This document shows positions 11,307 through 21,576 of a stretch of DNA of 64,000 bases, piece after piece. A program made the translations under genes and the position numbers. This DNA comes from Aurelia coerulea (Eukaryota; Cnidaria; Scyphozoa; Semaeostomeae; Ulmaridae): positions 14,891,511-14,955,510 of the forward strand of contig CM076956.1 in the NCBI GenBank assembly GCA_039566865.1, in the 5' to 3' direction. The first letter of the stretch is position 1; each line of letters begins with the position of its first letter. The notes under the pieces were generated by a model. It had not been told where the DNA came from. It did no database searches and worked only from the letters and a program-made list of their open reading frames with translations.

Positions 11307-12141
11307 ATGAATCATAATTTCCGAGATAACATTGACCTTATGTGCCCAACGAACGATGGCATTGAGGATACGGAGCACTTTCTGTTGCTCTGCCCTTCAT
11401 TTGACATTCATCGACGAGATCTTCTCGCTGGAGTTTCGGAATTATTGCGACCATATGTTCGAATAAACAGCCTTCCAAATAACGCACTGGTCCAAATTTT
11501 ATTGTATGGTGAAAAAGACCTTTCTATTGATGTTAATAGAAACGTACTCAAGTTAACCCTAGATTTCATTCACAAAACAGGCCGGTTCAATTGAAGTGGT
11601 TTAAGCAGCTGTTATACCCCCCCCCCCCTTCCCGTTCGCAAAGTCTCTTTCTCTCCTTTTATTCGTTTTATCCAAAAGTCTGTTTCACATTGGATGTGAG
11701 GTTCGACAATTTATCTACACAAATTCAAACATCTAAATATCTACGTTATTGTGATCAATAAACCCAGACAACATACAGGCGCTATGTCTTGGGCAGTAGG
11801 GACTCTGGAGGGGGTCAGTAACAACAGCAATTGTTGCTGTTGTTGGTTGTTCTCTCAGCCGGGGATTCTATTGTTCAGCATCAGGCGCCTCCGTCACTGA
11901 CCGACAACCAATGTGAAACAGACTCCAGTATATATCAGTACCTTATCGTATGTATATCATTTTGTAGGTGTTTATGTAGTTACTTAGTTGTATGTTTTTA
12001 GGTGTTGGCCATGGGGTAGACATTGTCTTTTGCTCCTCATGGTATCGTCCTTGTAGTGTTGCATAGTAGTTAAAGTATAGTAGAATTTAGCATATCTTCT
12101 AATATTTTATATTGATAAAAAAAAAAATAAAAAAAAAAAAA
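11307..12141 (+). mobile_element. 5'-truncated non-LTR retrotransposon (LINE family X, copy 1)
   Basis: An open frame (11307-11594) encodes only the C-terminal tail of a LINE ORF2, with the zinc-knuckle-like segment CPTNDGIEDTEHFLLLCPSF typical of Jockey-clade elements. It is about 75 percent identical by eye to the C-terminus of copy 3 (41905-43336). A 3' UTR of about 500 bp follows, with a 16-bp perfect stem (11678-11693 with 11908-11923), then the shared block GTATAGTAGAATTTAGCA and an A-rich tail (12117-12141). Reverse transcriptase and endonuclease are absent, so the copy is dead. Confidence 0.85.
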
Positions 12142-12330
12142 TGAATCATTGCGCTCCTGGAGGTAGATGATATTGTAGTTACATCACTTGGAATGAAATA
12201 GACCTTAAGTTTCAATCACGTAGAACCTATTTTTGTGATGCTGTGATAGTTTTAAGATAAGTGGGAAACCCTACTCTACTGCAAAGTTTCGAAAGCAGTG
12301 CGTTGTTTGCCCGTTGTTTGTCATTATTTT

Positions 12331-12412
12331 TTCGGCTTCTGTAAAATGCGGGTCCGCAGGTCCGATAAAATGCGGGTCTGCGGGTCTCTTTGGATGTAGG
12401 TCCCACGGCCAC
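12331..12412. repeat. dispersed repeat with AAAATGCGGGTC units
   Basis: Contains GGCTTCTGTAAAATGCGGGT and a second AAAATGCGGGTC. The same segment occurs in opposite orientation near 22184-22235, just upstream of RCL1. Boundaries unclear; non-coding. Frames running through it on both strands are repeat artefacts. Confidence 0.6.
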
Positions 12413-12786
12413 AAACAAACGGCCGCTGTATGTGGCAAGGAGCCCTTTGTTCAGAACGAAGCGATACAGCAATTCATCATCGCTGCAATTCATCAAGTGA
12501 AACCCATATCGATCAATGGGATTGAATGGTGATGCAGATCGTCACAAAGGTTACAAAGAAAAGAATACATTGTGAAATCGTACCTGATCAATGAAAAGAT
12601 CCTGAGTCACAGCTTGCAAAGCATTTCAATTCCAATGCAAATATGGGAGAACTTTGTACTTTGGAGGGGATCCCTTCACACGGGGAAGTCCCAATGCATC
12701 GTTCGATCATCTGCACGGTATTCAACGAAAAAATGAAATAGCGAAATATTGAATAATGAAATAAATGAAAGATTATCATAAGCTTG

Positions 12787-13139
12787 TTCAGGATCCTCAG
12801 GAGCACCAAAATTTGCCAGCTTTACATCTGACAAGAAGTTTTCGGCAACAAACTTTTTGTAACTTCGATACTTGATTACTTTGGGCTTAAGTCTAGGGAG
12901 TTGAGACTTCATAACTGTCACGACTAGACCGTGATAGTCACTTAGGCCAGTTTCAAAAACAGAAGTTTTTTGAAAGCATCTCGGCCGATTTGTAAGGATG
13001 GCATCAATGGAAGAACTACTGTTCTTGGTAAAACATGTTTTAGCACTCACTAAATTTGATAGCCCGAAGACATCACAAAAGGATATTAGCTTACTGTGTC
13101 CAGCGTCTTGCCGATTTAGGGAGTCAATGTTGATGTCCC
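12787..13139 (-). pseudogene. LINE ORF2 endonuclease, C-terminal part
   Basis: Minus-strand frame with GDINIDSLNRQD, LSNLVSAKTCFTKNSSSSID and LSDYHGLVVTV: the Asp/Asn, Ser-Ser-Ile-Asp and Ser-Asp-His blocks of APE-type endonucleases. It continues the frame at 15417-15813 once the 2265-bp foldback and one copy of the CCATTA duplication are removed. It ends at DPEQAYDN, where the inverted half stops. The apparent continuation past 12787 is AT-rich flank. Confidence 0.85.
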
Positions 13140-13145
13140 CCATTA

Positions 13146-15410
13146 GAGGGGGGTGACAGGGTAGTGGTACCATGGTACCAGAGGGGGTGGTACCTGGTAC
13201 CAAATTCTAGAAAGATGGTGGAACCTGGTACCAAAAGTAGTGGTACCGGTACCCAGCCTATAGGAGTTAGTACCAACAAAATGTTTTGTCAATTGATGTT
13301 TTTGGAATTCTTTGAACAGCTTTTAACAGTACAAACAAAGTTTCAGCTTAGCGGAAGCGATGCGACGTCTGCGACGTGCAGGTGCGCAATTGCGTTGTCT
13401 TGCAAGCACAGAGTTGTTGCTGTTGTTGTTATTACATCGATTATAACAGTGTTCCAGGGCATGTAATTAATGTGAAAAATGAAAGTATCAGAATTATACC
13501 AAACTGATTTTTCTATTGTTCACCGTAGCCTGAGGTATATCAAGACGCAAAAAAATTTCAAATCGGACAATTTAGTGCTGAGAAAACATCATTTCAAGTT
13601 GGGCCTAAAAAGTGTACTTAAGGCTTCTTTCTAAGCACAGCAAGGCCACAAAGTAGCACTAAGTTTCAAATTCAAATTTCTTGGCTTGCACTCACCCGAT
13701 TTTCGTGATTTTTGTTTTGTTCAAAAGATTAAGCCTTGCAGAGTATGTAGTGAAAAAGTGGATTGAAAATTTTATTTTGGGATGCGGAAATTTTGCGAAT
13801 TCATACTGGTAACTAAACGTTAAATAAACTAAAACTGAATCACGAAGCGCTTCTTCAACATTAAAAAAGAAGAATCTATGTTTCAGAATTCTCGGAAAGT
13901 CTATTGTAGAATCAGGTTTAAGCTATTGGCAACACGTTTGCAAAAGGGCTTAGTAGAATAAGCTCTGAAATAATTTTGGCGAATTTTTCACGAAGACCAG
14001 TTTTGCGCCTTTTCAGAGTAAAAATTGCATTTTTTATGACGAAAATCTATTAGCAAAGCCAATATTTCATCATATCTCCACAGTTTCAAATACATGCTTT
14101 TTAGCAATAGAAGTATAAAGTCTTTTTACATAATTCACTAATTTTTAAGGTTTTGAAAACATGCAGCCAATTCTACAATGATTTGTTATATCCCAAGGTG
14201 AAAAATGCACCTAGTAACATCGAAAAACAGAACAAACACCAAAATAGATACCTAATATGATTAGGGAGTTGATCTCTAACCTCCTTTTGACTATAAGCGG
14301 GAAATATTTGTTTCATTGAACATCTAGTTCAGCCTATAGTACAGTGGCAAATACAGACATAATTTGCTAAAAAAGACTTCTTCTTCACTAGCCTTCGTGA
14401 AAAATTCGCCAAAATTAGTTGAGAGCTTATTCTACTTAGCCCTTTTGCAAAAATGTTCCCAATAGGTTAAACTTGATTCTGCAATAGGCTTTACGAGAGT
14501 TCTGAAACATAGATTTTTTGTTTTCAATGTAGAAGGAGCGTTTCGTGATTCAGTTTTAGTTTTTATGAACGATTGGTTACCATTAAGGATTTGAAAAATT
14601 TGCACATCCCAAGATGAAATTTTCAATCGACCTTTAACTACATTTTCTGCAGGGTTCAATCTGTAAAAAAAACAAAGATCATGAAAATCGAGTGAGTGCA
14701 AGCCAAGAAATTTGAATTTGAAAGTTAGTGCTATTTTGTAGCCTTGCTGTGCTACAAAAGAAGCCTGCAGTACACTTTTTAGGCCTATCTTGAAATGATA
14801 TTTTCTCAGCACTAAATTGTCCGATTTGAAAAATTTTTGCGTCTTGATATACCTCAGGCTACGGTTGAATATAGAAAAATCAGTGTTGTACAATTCTGAA
14901 ATTTTCATTTTTTGGCATTAATTACACTAAAATGGAAATCTGGATCACAGTGCACTCTTTGGAATGGGATTGGATGAAGCTGTAGGCCATCACAACCACG
15001 AGAAGGATTCGAACAAGAAACAATGTCATCATCAAAGTTGTTCAGCTCCTCAAACACATTGCAATTTATACGTATTAACATTTCATTCTGAACAGTTGTT
15101 TTTGGGGCAGGAAAAGAAAAGCTCACAATCCTCCTTACTCTCTCCTTTCTTGTTTGAAATATTTGTTCATTCAAGTTGTCTATGGTGCCTTCGGTACGTT
15201 GTTAGAGGAGCTATTTTCACGACCTCTTTCGAGAACTCCTCGTAGATGGTAAACTATGTCTACATTATCAGCTATTATCTCCTTCGATCAAAATTGGGAT
15301 TACGTGGTACCATTGCTTTCAATTTGGGTGGAACCTGGTACCATCAGGGGTGGAACCTGGTACCAAACCATGTGGTACCGGTACCAAAGACCCCCCCTGT
15401 CACCCCCCTC
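13146..15410. mobile_element. foldback TIR element with GGTACC iterons
   Basis: The termini GAGGGGGGTGACAGGG (13146) and CCCTGTCACCCCCCTC (to 15410) are 16-bp perfect inverted repeats, flanked by CCATTA on both sides (13140-13145, 15411-15416). Just inside each end lie clusters of GGTACC: seven at about 13166-13252 and five at about 15306-15385. Further in are two long inverted arms, about 13469-14020 and 14378-14913, diverged by perhaps 10 percent, around a spacer of about 360 bp. The 158-residue minus frame at 14432-14908 is one arm and not a gene. The element splits the LINE endonuclease, and its removal restores the frame. Confidence 0.9.
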
Positions 15411-15416
15411 CCATTA

Positions 15417-15925
15417 CAATGACGTTGTCGTATTTATCTAAAGCAAAGTTTAAAGTAGCTGAAAGATTGCTAAAGAAAGAATCTATGTTGCCACAATCAG
15501 GGGGCCGGTAAATACAATAGACGATCCATTTCTTTTTGTTTACCATTAGTTCGGAGCACAATAGTTCTAGAGAAGGAGTCTCTAACGCTGGTACTCGATT
15601 ACAAACTACTCCTTTCCTAGCATACAACATGATTCCCCCGCCAAATTCGTTTCTGTCACGACGCATAGGTTTCTGGTAATTGTTCATAAGAAAAATGTCC
15701 GTTTTGAAATCAGAATTAATTTTAGTTTCCTCTATGACTAAAACATCAGGTAAACATCTTTCCATAAGCATCCTTAAGTCAATAATCTTATCTCTAAGAC
15801 TATTTATATTCAAGAAACCTATGAGGGGATGGTTATGGTACTCTGTCCTGAGGCTAAAAAGTTTGTCTATATCGCTTGAATCATTTGACTCCGAAGAAAT
15901 AACTTTTGATCTCTTCGCGTAAATG
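15417..15925 (-). pseudogene. LINE ORF2 start and endonuclease N-terminal part
   Basis: Minus-strand frame: a Ser/Asp-rich leader, then GFLNINSLRDKI (the N-terminal Asn block of APE endonucleases), LPDVLVIEETKI (with the catalytic Glu, here E-E-T-K), FGGGIMLYARKGVVCNR, and IVYCIYRPPD. It ends at DNVIVMG, where the foldback interrupts it. On its N-terminal side the frame is cut by the family X LINE tail at about 15925-16270; likely ORF2 leader residues continue at 16271-16398. Confidence 0.85.
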
Positions 15926-16270
15926 TTTCCTTTTCTTTGTAAATTCTATTTCACATCAGATGACAGGCATTTGATTTACCTTAAATAACTAGAACGAGTT
16001 GTGCTCGCATTGATCGCAACCCTGGCCTGACATCTGATGTGGGATGGAATCTAGTATAGTATACAGTAGTTTTTAAATCGTTCGTAGTGCAGTTGTATTT
16101 AGTTTAACGTTGCGTGTCTTTTCATATTGGCCATGGGGGGTAGTCATAGTCTTTCGCTCCCCACGGTATCGTCCCTGTAGTGTAGTATAGTAATCAGGAA
16201 CGTATAGTAGAATGTAAGATTATATTGTAATATTTTAATATGAATAAAAAAAAAAAAAAAAAAAAAAATA
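15925..16270 (+). mobile_element. LINE family X, copy 2 (3' UTR and poly(A) only)
   Basis: A plus-strand fragment matching the 3' UTR of copies 1 and 3: TTCTTTGTAA.TTCT.TTTCACATYAGATG, a matching downstream arm (16026-16039), then TTGGCCATGGGG, TCGTCCCTGTAGTGTAGTAT and TATAGTAGAATGTAAGA, ending in a 20-plus A run (16246-16268). It is inserted into the minus-strand LINE near the start of ORF2. The 5' boundary is judged from where similarity to copy 3 begins. No coding sequence. Confidence 0.85.
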
Positions 16271-16590
16271 ACTGATGCAGAAAACGATAGGGTTGATGAA
16301 TCAATGAGGGTTTCAGTAGATTCTAAAGAAATATCCGTTGAAGTAGGCAAAGGGGACGATAGTTCCATAAGGGGTATGCTATTGTTTACCGAAGACAAAG
16401 AGCTAACAGATAAGCTGGGGCTTGAGCATTCTGAACGAAAAGTGTAATCTGCGCTGATAATTTTGTTACTGTCCTTTGATGAATTTGATATACATTCGGT
16501 TCCAAGAGGTAATGATCTTGGACATGGTTCAAGTATACTAGAAGATGAATAGGGGATACTGCTATTCGGATTATAATTTTGTTTACATAG

Positions 16591-17257
16591 TCAGATAGTG
16601 TTGAGGTAATTGACAAAACTGCTCCCTAAAACATTCGTACCTTCGTTATTCAAGTGAATGCCATCTTCGAATAACAAGTACCGCCAGTTTTGATCCAATG
16701 TTTCATGTCTAATAAAAGAAATCTGATTTCCTGCAAGTGATTTTTCTAAAAGTGAGTTCACCTGAAGTCTTTTTCCTTCCATAAGGTCCGAGTCTCCTCG
16801 TGCCAAAATACTTGATACAGCAACATTGCGAACTGTTTTCTTCGAATTTATAGCAAGTTTGGTGATCTTTTTTGCGATTACATCGGGTTCATCTTTTCTT
16901 AAGTCATTAGTACCACAGTGTATAATCAAATAATCTGGCTCTCTATTCAGCGTTGGGACGATATAAGATTCCATATCATTTGTAGTTGCACCTGGAAACG
17001 TTTTGACAAACGTGTTCATCTGTCTCACACTTCGATTTATTTCCTGCTTGCGAATTCCTTTTATGATTGAATCTCCAACTATGCTAACTGTTGGTCTTTT
17101 CCTGTTCAAACGGCGAAACGATGCAGTGTTTCTCTGAGTGTTTGGCTGGTTGTTTACAGCTTTTTCAGTTCTCGTACTGTCATCACTAGTTTCGTCCCTA
17201 TGCGGTCGAAAATCTCTTTGCACTGAATTCTGTCGTGTTTGGCTAGAAGAATCTCGA
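16591..17257 (-). pseudogene. LINE ORF1 SGNH/GDSL hydrolase domain
   Basis: Frame upstream of the usual ORF2, with all SGNH blocks: VGDSIIKGI (block I, Ser), FPGATTNDM (block II, Gly), HCGTNDL (block III, Asn) and EDGIHLNNEG (block V, Asp-x-x-His). SGNH (esterase-like) ORF1 proteins are established in CR1-type LINEs; the function is uncertain but may involve lipid or membrane contact. The N-terminal side continues to the insertion edge at 17257 and, after removal of the element at 17258-18479, into the minus-strand frame at 18480-18740. The C-terminal part is shifted into another frame (16386-16616). Confidence 0.9.
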
Positions 17258-18479
17258 ATAGGGTAGGGTGGGGTAATTTGAGTCTAAAATGAGCAAAATC
17301 TTAAAATGGATAGCTGGTAAAAAGAGACTGAAATGCAAAACATTTCAAAAGTTTCGTTTAATTGACATTCAGTGCTTCTTCTTTCTTGGGAAAAAATCTC
17401 AGCTCTGACAAAGGCAGTTCAATATTTTTAAAACACTTTCTCTTTTGGCAACTAAAATAGGCCTACTTTTTCCGACGAGCGGGAAAAGTGGGTCTATTTT
17501 CAAAACGTGTATTAAATCGGAATATGAAAGGCTGATGATTAAAAAAATTAATGGACTTACATTTCCCAAATGTTCTCTATTCAATAAAATCACAGTCTTT
17601 GCCTTTTATCGCAAGCAATCCGTTCCCGCGACGAAAATAAAACGACGGTCATTATGCTGTGATCCACCATCGTTGCGACTTGCAAGTTAGTGGTCGAATT
17701 TGATAATAACAGTCAAAAAAGATTTTTGCAGCATGTTTACTCTAATTTACTAGTTACCAGACAGCAACTGCGGTAATAGGAAACCCGTTATCACATTTTA
17801 GACAGAAAACAGCGTGGCAAGATGAATATAAGTGCGAAAATTTTAAGCAATTCAAGGCTTCGTTGAATTTGAATTATGGTTGAATTCTCAGTAGGCCCAT
17901 ATTACCCCACCTGGTAAAAAAATAAAAATAAAAAGAACAATAGCGTCAATGACTTCGAAATAAACATTATTTCATTTGTAAAAGGCCAAACTCTTACCTC
18001 ATGGTCATTAAAGGCACACTGTCCCCTCGATAATTTGCTTTATCCAAAGAAAGCAAAGTCATTCATGCATAATTTTCATGGCCATGAAAATTACGCATGA
18101 ATGATCCTGCCTTAGTTGAATAAAGGAAATTAGCGTAAATTTGTGGAATATTCAATAGAGATCTTTATCGATTTCTTTCATTCATCAAGGGGATAGTTTG
18201 CCTTTAAATTGACCAGAAAAGCAAAACAACAGTGGCAGGAGAAAGTTTTACTGGGCTTTGAAATTCTTGCACAGTAGGCCGTTCAGTAAAGTTATTTTAT
18301 AAAACGAATGGAGATACATCTAAGACGAATGTTTTATGTAAAAAGGCAGTTTAATATGTAGACATTAAAATAAAAATAGCCAGCCTTTCTTCCATTTAAC
18401 GAGGAAGGATATTTCTAGCGAAAAGCTCAGTAGACCCACTTTACCCCGTAGACCCACCTTACCCCACCCTACCCTATTC
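17258..18479. mobile_element. 1.2-kb TIR element (family T, copy 1)
   Basis: Perfect 19-bp TIRs: ATAGGGTAGGGTGGGGTAA (17258-17276) and its complement at 18459-18477. Flanks carry CTCGA on both sides (17253-17257; 18480-18484); collapsing that duplication keeps the LINE ORF1 frame open. A TA duplication is the alternative, as in the related element at 57191-58554. Just inside the right end, the module TAGACCCACYTTACCCC is present twice in tandem. No transposase is visible; an open stretch at 17445-17690 has no recognised domain. It carries a nested MITE at 18012-18203. Confidence 0.88.
18012..18203. mobile_element. 192-bp MITE with TTAA target duplication
   Basis: The ends AGGCACACTGTCCCCTCGAT (18012) and GGGGATAGTTTGCCT (to 18203) are imperfect inverted repeats flanked by TTAA on both sides (18008-18011; 18204-18207). 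The centre is a strong palindrome, TCATTCATGCATAATTTTCA with its complement, about 18059-18106. It is the third nesting level: MITE inside a family T element inside a LINE. Same end type (TTAA, then AGG) as 44192-45058 and 49726-50045. Confidence 0.85.
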
Positions 18480-18745
18480 CTCGAGGACTTGTCTGAACGA
18501 ATTTCAAAGGCCTCTTTATGCGCATAAGGGCTGCTTTTTGACCTTTTGGCGATGCTTGTTGAGGGTTAATTTTGTCGAAAGCTGTTTGTTGATTCAAAAT
18601 TAGTGCATCAGCGTAGCTATGCTCCCCCGGGACAACATTTCGTGCCGTTCTCTGAGATGTTATTTCTTTATCGATGGTTTTCCTTGTAGAACTTGTCTTC
18701 GAGGAACCAAAAGGCTTGTTGTTTGTAATTCCGAAACTGTTACTT
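18480..18745 (-). pseudogene. LINE ORF1, N-terminal side fragment
   Basis: A minus-strand, Ser/Lys/Gln-rich open frame (about 85 residues, e.g. HSYADALILNQQTAFDKIN) running toward the SGNH domain. It is separated from it by the family T element. The start methionine at 18768 lies in sequence shared with the plus-strand ORF2 start, so it is not the native start; the native 5' end of ORF1 is probably missing. The inversion junction lies around 18738-18750. Confidence 0.7.
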
Positions 18746-20859
18746 TTCGAGAAATTGTTGACAAACATGCCCCTCTAAAAACAAAAGTGCAACGAGGAAA
18801 CAGTGCTCCTTTCATGACTCATGAACTAAAGAAGGGAATTTATACCAGAACAAGACTAAAGAAAAAATTCAACAAAAATCCTACGAAAGAAAATGAAAAT
18901 AATTTTAAAAGACAAAGAAATAAATGCGTTTCCTTGAGAAAAAAGGCAATCAAACAGCACTTCAAAAAAGCAACAGAAAATGGTCTCGCGTCGAATCGTG
19001 CTTTCTGGAATCTTGTTAAACCATTTCTTTCTAACAAAGGAGGATTGGCTGGTAATGATATTTCCCTTGTTAAAAACAATGAAATTGTCACTGATGACCA
19101 AAAACTGACCGAGATCTTTAATGACCACTACATTAATATCGTGGAAAAATCTAGTGGTACAAAACCTTGCAACATAGCTGATACAGCCGCGATCGATGAT
19201 GATCGGCAACTTATTAGACTGATTCTTGAAAAATACAAAAATCATCCTAGTGTTTTAGCTATCATTCAAAACCCTGACAACAAGTTTGACTCATTTTCCT
19301 TTAACGAAGTGCAAAATTCCGAAGTTAGGAAACAACTAAGGTCTTTGGACAGTAGAAAATCTACTGGAGAAGATCAAATACCTCCAAAACTTGTTTTATT
19401 GGCAGCAGACGAGCTCACAGTTCCTCTTACAGATGCTATTAACAGCAGCATACGTACACATAGGTTTCCAGATAATGGAAAACGAGCCGCAGTATGCCCT
19501 TTAGATAAAGGGGAGCCTAATCGTACAGTCGAAAGAAACTTTCGTCCAGTCAGTATTTTAAATATCTTTTCCAAAATCTATGAAAAAATTTTGAAAAACC
19601 AACTCATCCCATACCTAGATGAGACCCTTTCAATCTTCATCGCTGCCTACAGAAAAGCATATGGCACGCAACATGTCTTGATAAGAATGATCGAAGAATG
19701 GAGAGCTAAACTTGATAATGATAATATTGTAGGGGCCATCCTTATGGATCTATCGAAAGCCTTTGATTGTATTCCACACGACCTGCTAATAGCCAAACTA
19801 CATGCCTATGGCTTGGATGAAAATGCTCTTGTCCTTATCTACTCTTATCTAAAACGGCGGAAACAGTCTGTGAGAATCAATAATACGTACAGTTCTTTCC
19901 AAACTATTTTATCAGGGGTACCTCAAGGCTCAGTTTTGGGCCCTATTCTGTTTAATGTTTACATAAACGATCTCTTTTTGTTTATCAAACAAGCAACATT
20001 GCATAATTATGCCGACGATAATACTCTGGCTTATTTTTCCAGGACCCTATCAGATTTGATTGGGGTACTGGAAGAAGAAGCTGGAGTTGCTTTGACTTGG
20101 CTGAAACAGAATCAAATGATTGCTAACCCAGAAAAATTCCATGCACTCCTTATTAGAAAGGATTAAACAAATACCTGCGGAGAGAATATCAACATCCAAG
20201 GCAAAATTATCCAGTCGGAAGAAACAGTCAAATTGTTAGGTATTCAGCTAGATTATAAGCTCAATTTTGAACAGCATATCTCGGAGCTTTGCAGAAAAGC
20301 AGCATCACAACTTAATGTGTTAAAAAGACTCAAACAATTCATTGGCTTTAATGAAAGGAAAATTCTAGTGCAAAGTTTTGTATATTCCAATTTCAACTAT
20401 TGCCCGCTAGTATGGTACTTCTCATCAGCTAAGTCTTTGCAAAAAATTGAGAAGATTCAAGAACGTGCTCTTCGATTTTTGTACAATGATCATCAATCTT
20501 CTTACAGTGAATTACTCTTGAAATCAGAAAGATGTACTATGCATGTTTCCCGTCTTAGAATTCTCTGTATAGAAGTTTTCAAGACCTTGAAACATCTCAA
20601 CCCATCTTTCGTGCGTGATATTTTCAAAATAAGATCTTCCAGATATTCATCACGAAATCCGTACGACTTACAACATTATAGACCAAATCAAGTCACTTTT
20701 GGTTCAAACAGTCTTCGATCACTAGGACCTCAAATCTGGAATGCATTGCCAAATGAAACTAAATCTGCCGACAACTTAAATTCTTTTAAACGCATGATAA
20801 AACAATGGAATGGACCAAATTGTAAATGCAATGCTTGTCAACATTCACCCGAATTTTAG
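18740..20859 (+). pseudogene. LINE ORF2 reverse transcriptase half, one internal stop
   Basis: Begins at FREIVDKHAPLK, directly after the LINE endonuclease in related elements. The RT blocks follow: KSTGEDQIPPKLV, NFRPVSILNIFSKIYEKIL, AILMDLSKAFDCIPHDLL (catalytic Asp), SGVPQGSVLGPILFNVYIND, and YADDNTLAYF (catalytic Asp pair). The thumb region and the C-terminal HxCxxC-like tail (NCKCNACQ) complete it to the stop at 20857-20859. A single in-frame TAA at 20164-20166 splits it after LLIRKD; the frame then continues unchanged. Very similar to the minus-strand copy at 22890-24905. Clade CR1/L2 (Jockey superfamily) by motif style. Confidence 0.93.
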
Positions 20860-21267
20860 AAAATTATCTGGATTATGAAATAGTAGAAAATATTTGTATA
20901 TTTGTTACGCCTGTCAATTCAATTATATCTTGTAAACCTTGCCCATACATGTCTTGAATATTTAACTTATTTAACTTATCTGTTAATTTCTTCATTTCTT
21001 AATTTATATATTTGTATGTTCAATTTGGATTAGTTGTATATATTGTAAATATGTATAGCTAGATAAAGATAATCGAATGAAAATAAGTTGACAAACAAAA
21101 GCGAAATAACGAAATAGCGATATAGTGAAAAAACGAAAAAATGGCCTTTAAGATTTTGACACAGAGAAGATCACCAAAATATCGTAATGCTGAGCATTGG
21201 AAAACTTGTTTATTTTTCTAGGAATCCGAAGGGTACTTCCGCTTGCTCGTTTTGCTTTATAAGACCC

Positions 21268-21570
21268 CGTTTCCCGGGGGGGGGGGGGGTACTTAGTATA
21301 TTTTGCTGACGCCATGTGCACTCCTTTCCGGGTATCGTTTTCGCCTCTTTTTTCTAACGCCGGGTATCAAAAGACTTATTTCTTTGTTTTTTCGACGAAG
21401 TTTTGCGTTTAGGGATATGCTTTTCGCTGATTTTTACGTTTTGGAATATGCTTTTCGCCGATTTTTTCTAAAGCCGGCTATCATTTGGAGGGAAAATTTC
21501 TAAAGCCGGGTGAAAAATTTTTTTCTTGGAGTGCACCCCCCCCGTACAATTGAAAGTCAAGTAACCCCCC
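21268..21570. repeat. G-run TIR element (GGGGGTACTT family), copy 1
   Basis: Starts with a run of about 14 G followed by TACTTAGTATATTTTG, and ends with AAGTAACCCCCCCGGGCC. The interior alternates CGGGTATCR and TTTTTCG motifs. The same layout appears at 35609-35944 with ends GGGGGGGGTACTTGACTT and AAGTACCCCCCCCC. Frames through it are artefacts of repeats. Confidence 0.7.
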
Positions 21571-21576
21571 CGGGCC

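Larger units (their letters stand above)
12787..21095. mobile_element. CR1/L2-like LINE (family Y, copy 1) with inverted 5' half and nested insertions
   Basis: The 5' half reads on the minus strand from about 18740 down to 12787: an SGNH ORF1, then the start of ORF2 with endonuclease. The 3' half reads on the plus strand from about 18740 to 21095: the rest of ORF2 with reverse transcriptase, then a 3' UTR ending ATAATCGAATGAAAATAA. The endonuclease part stops right after DPEQAYDN and the plus part starts at FREIVDKHAPLK, sequences adjacent in such LINEs. The two halves are therefore one element split by a 5' inversion, as produced by twin priming. Later insertions are 13146-15410, about 15925-16270 and 17258-18479. 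Without them the element is about 4.5 kb, a normal full length. A frame break and an in-frame stop show it is inactive. Confidence 0.85.

Noticed and set aside
14432..14908. 158-residue open frame, minus strand
   Set aside because: It is the right arm of the foldback element; the left arm holds the same sequence with stops and no protein family is recognised.
18480..18768. ATG at 18768 as native start of LINE ORF1
   Set aside because: The first dozen codons are the antisense of the conserved ORF2 segment EIVDKHAPLK, so the ATG comes from the inversion junction.
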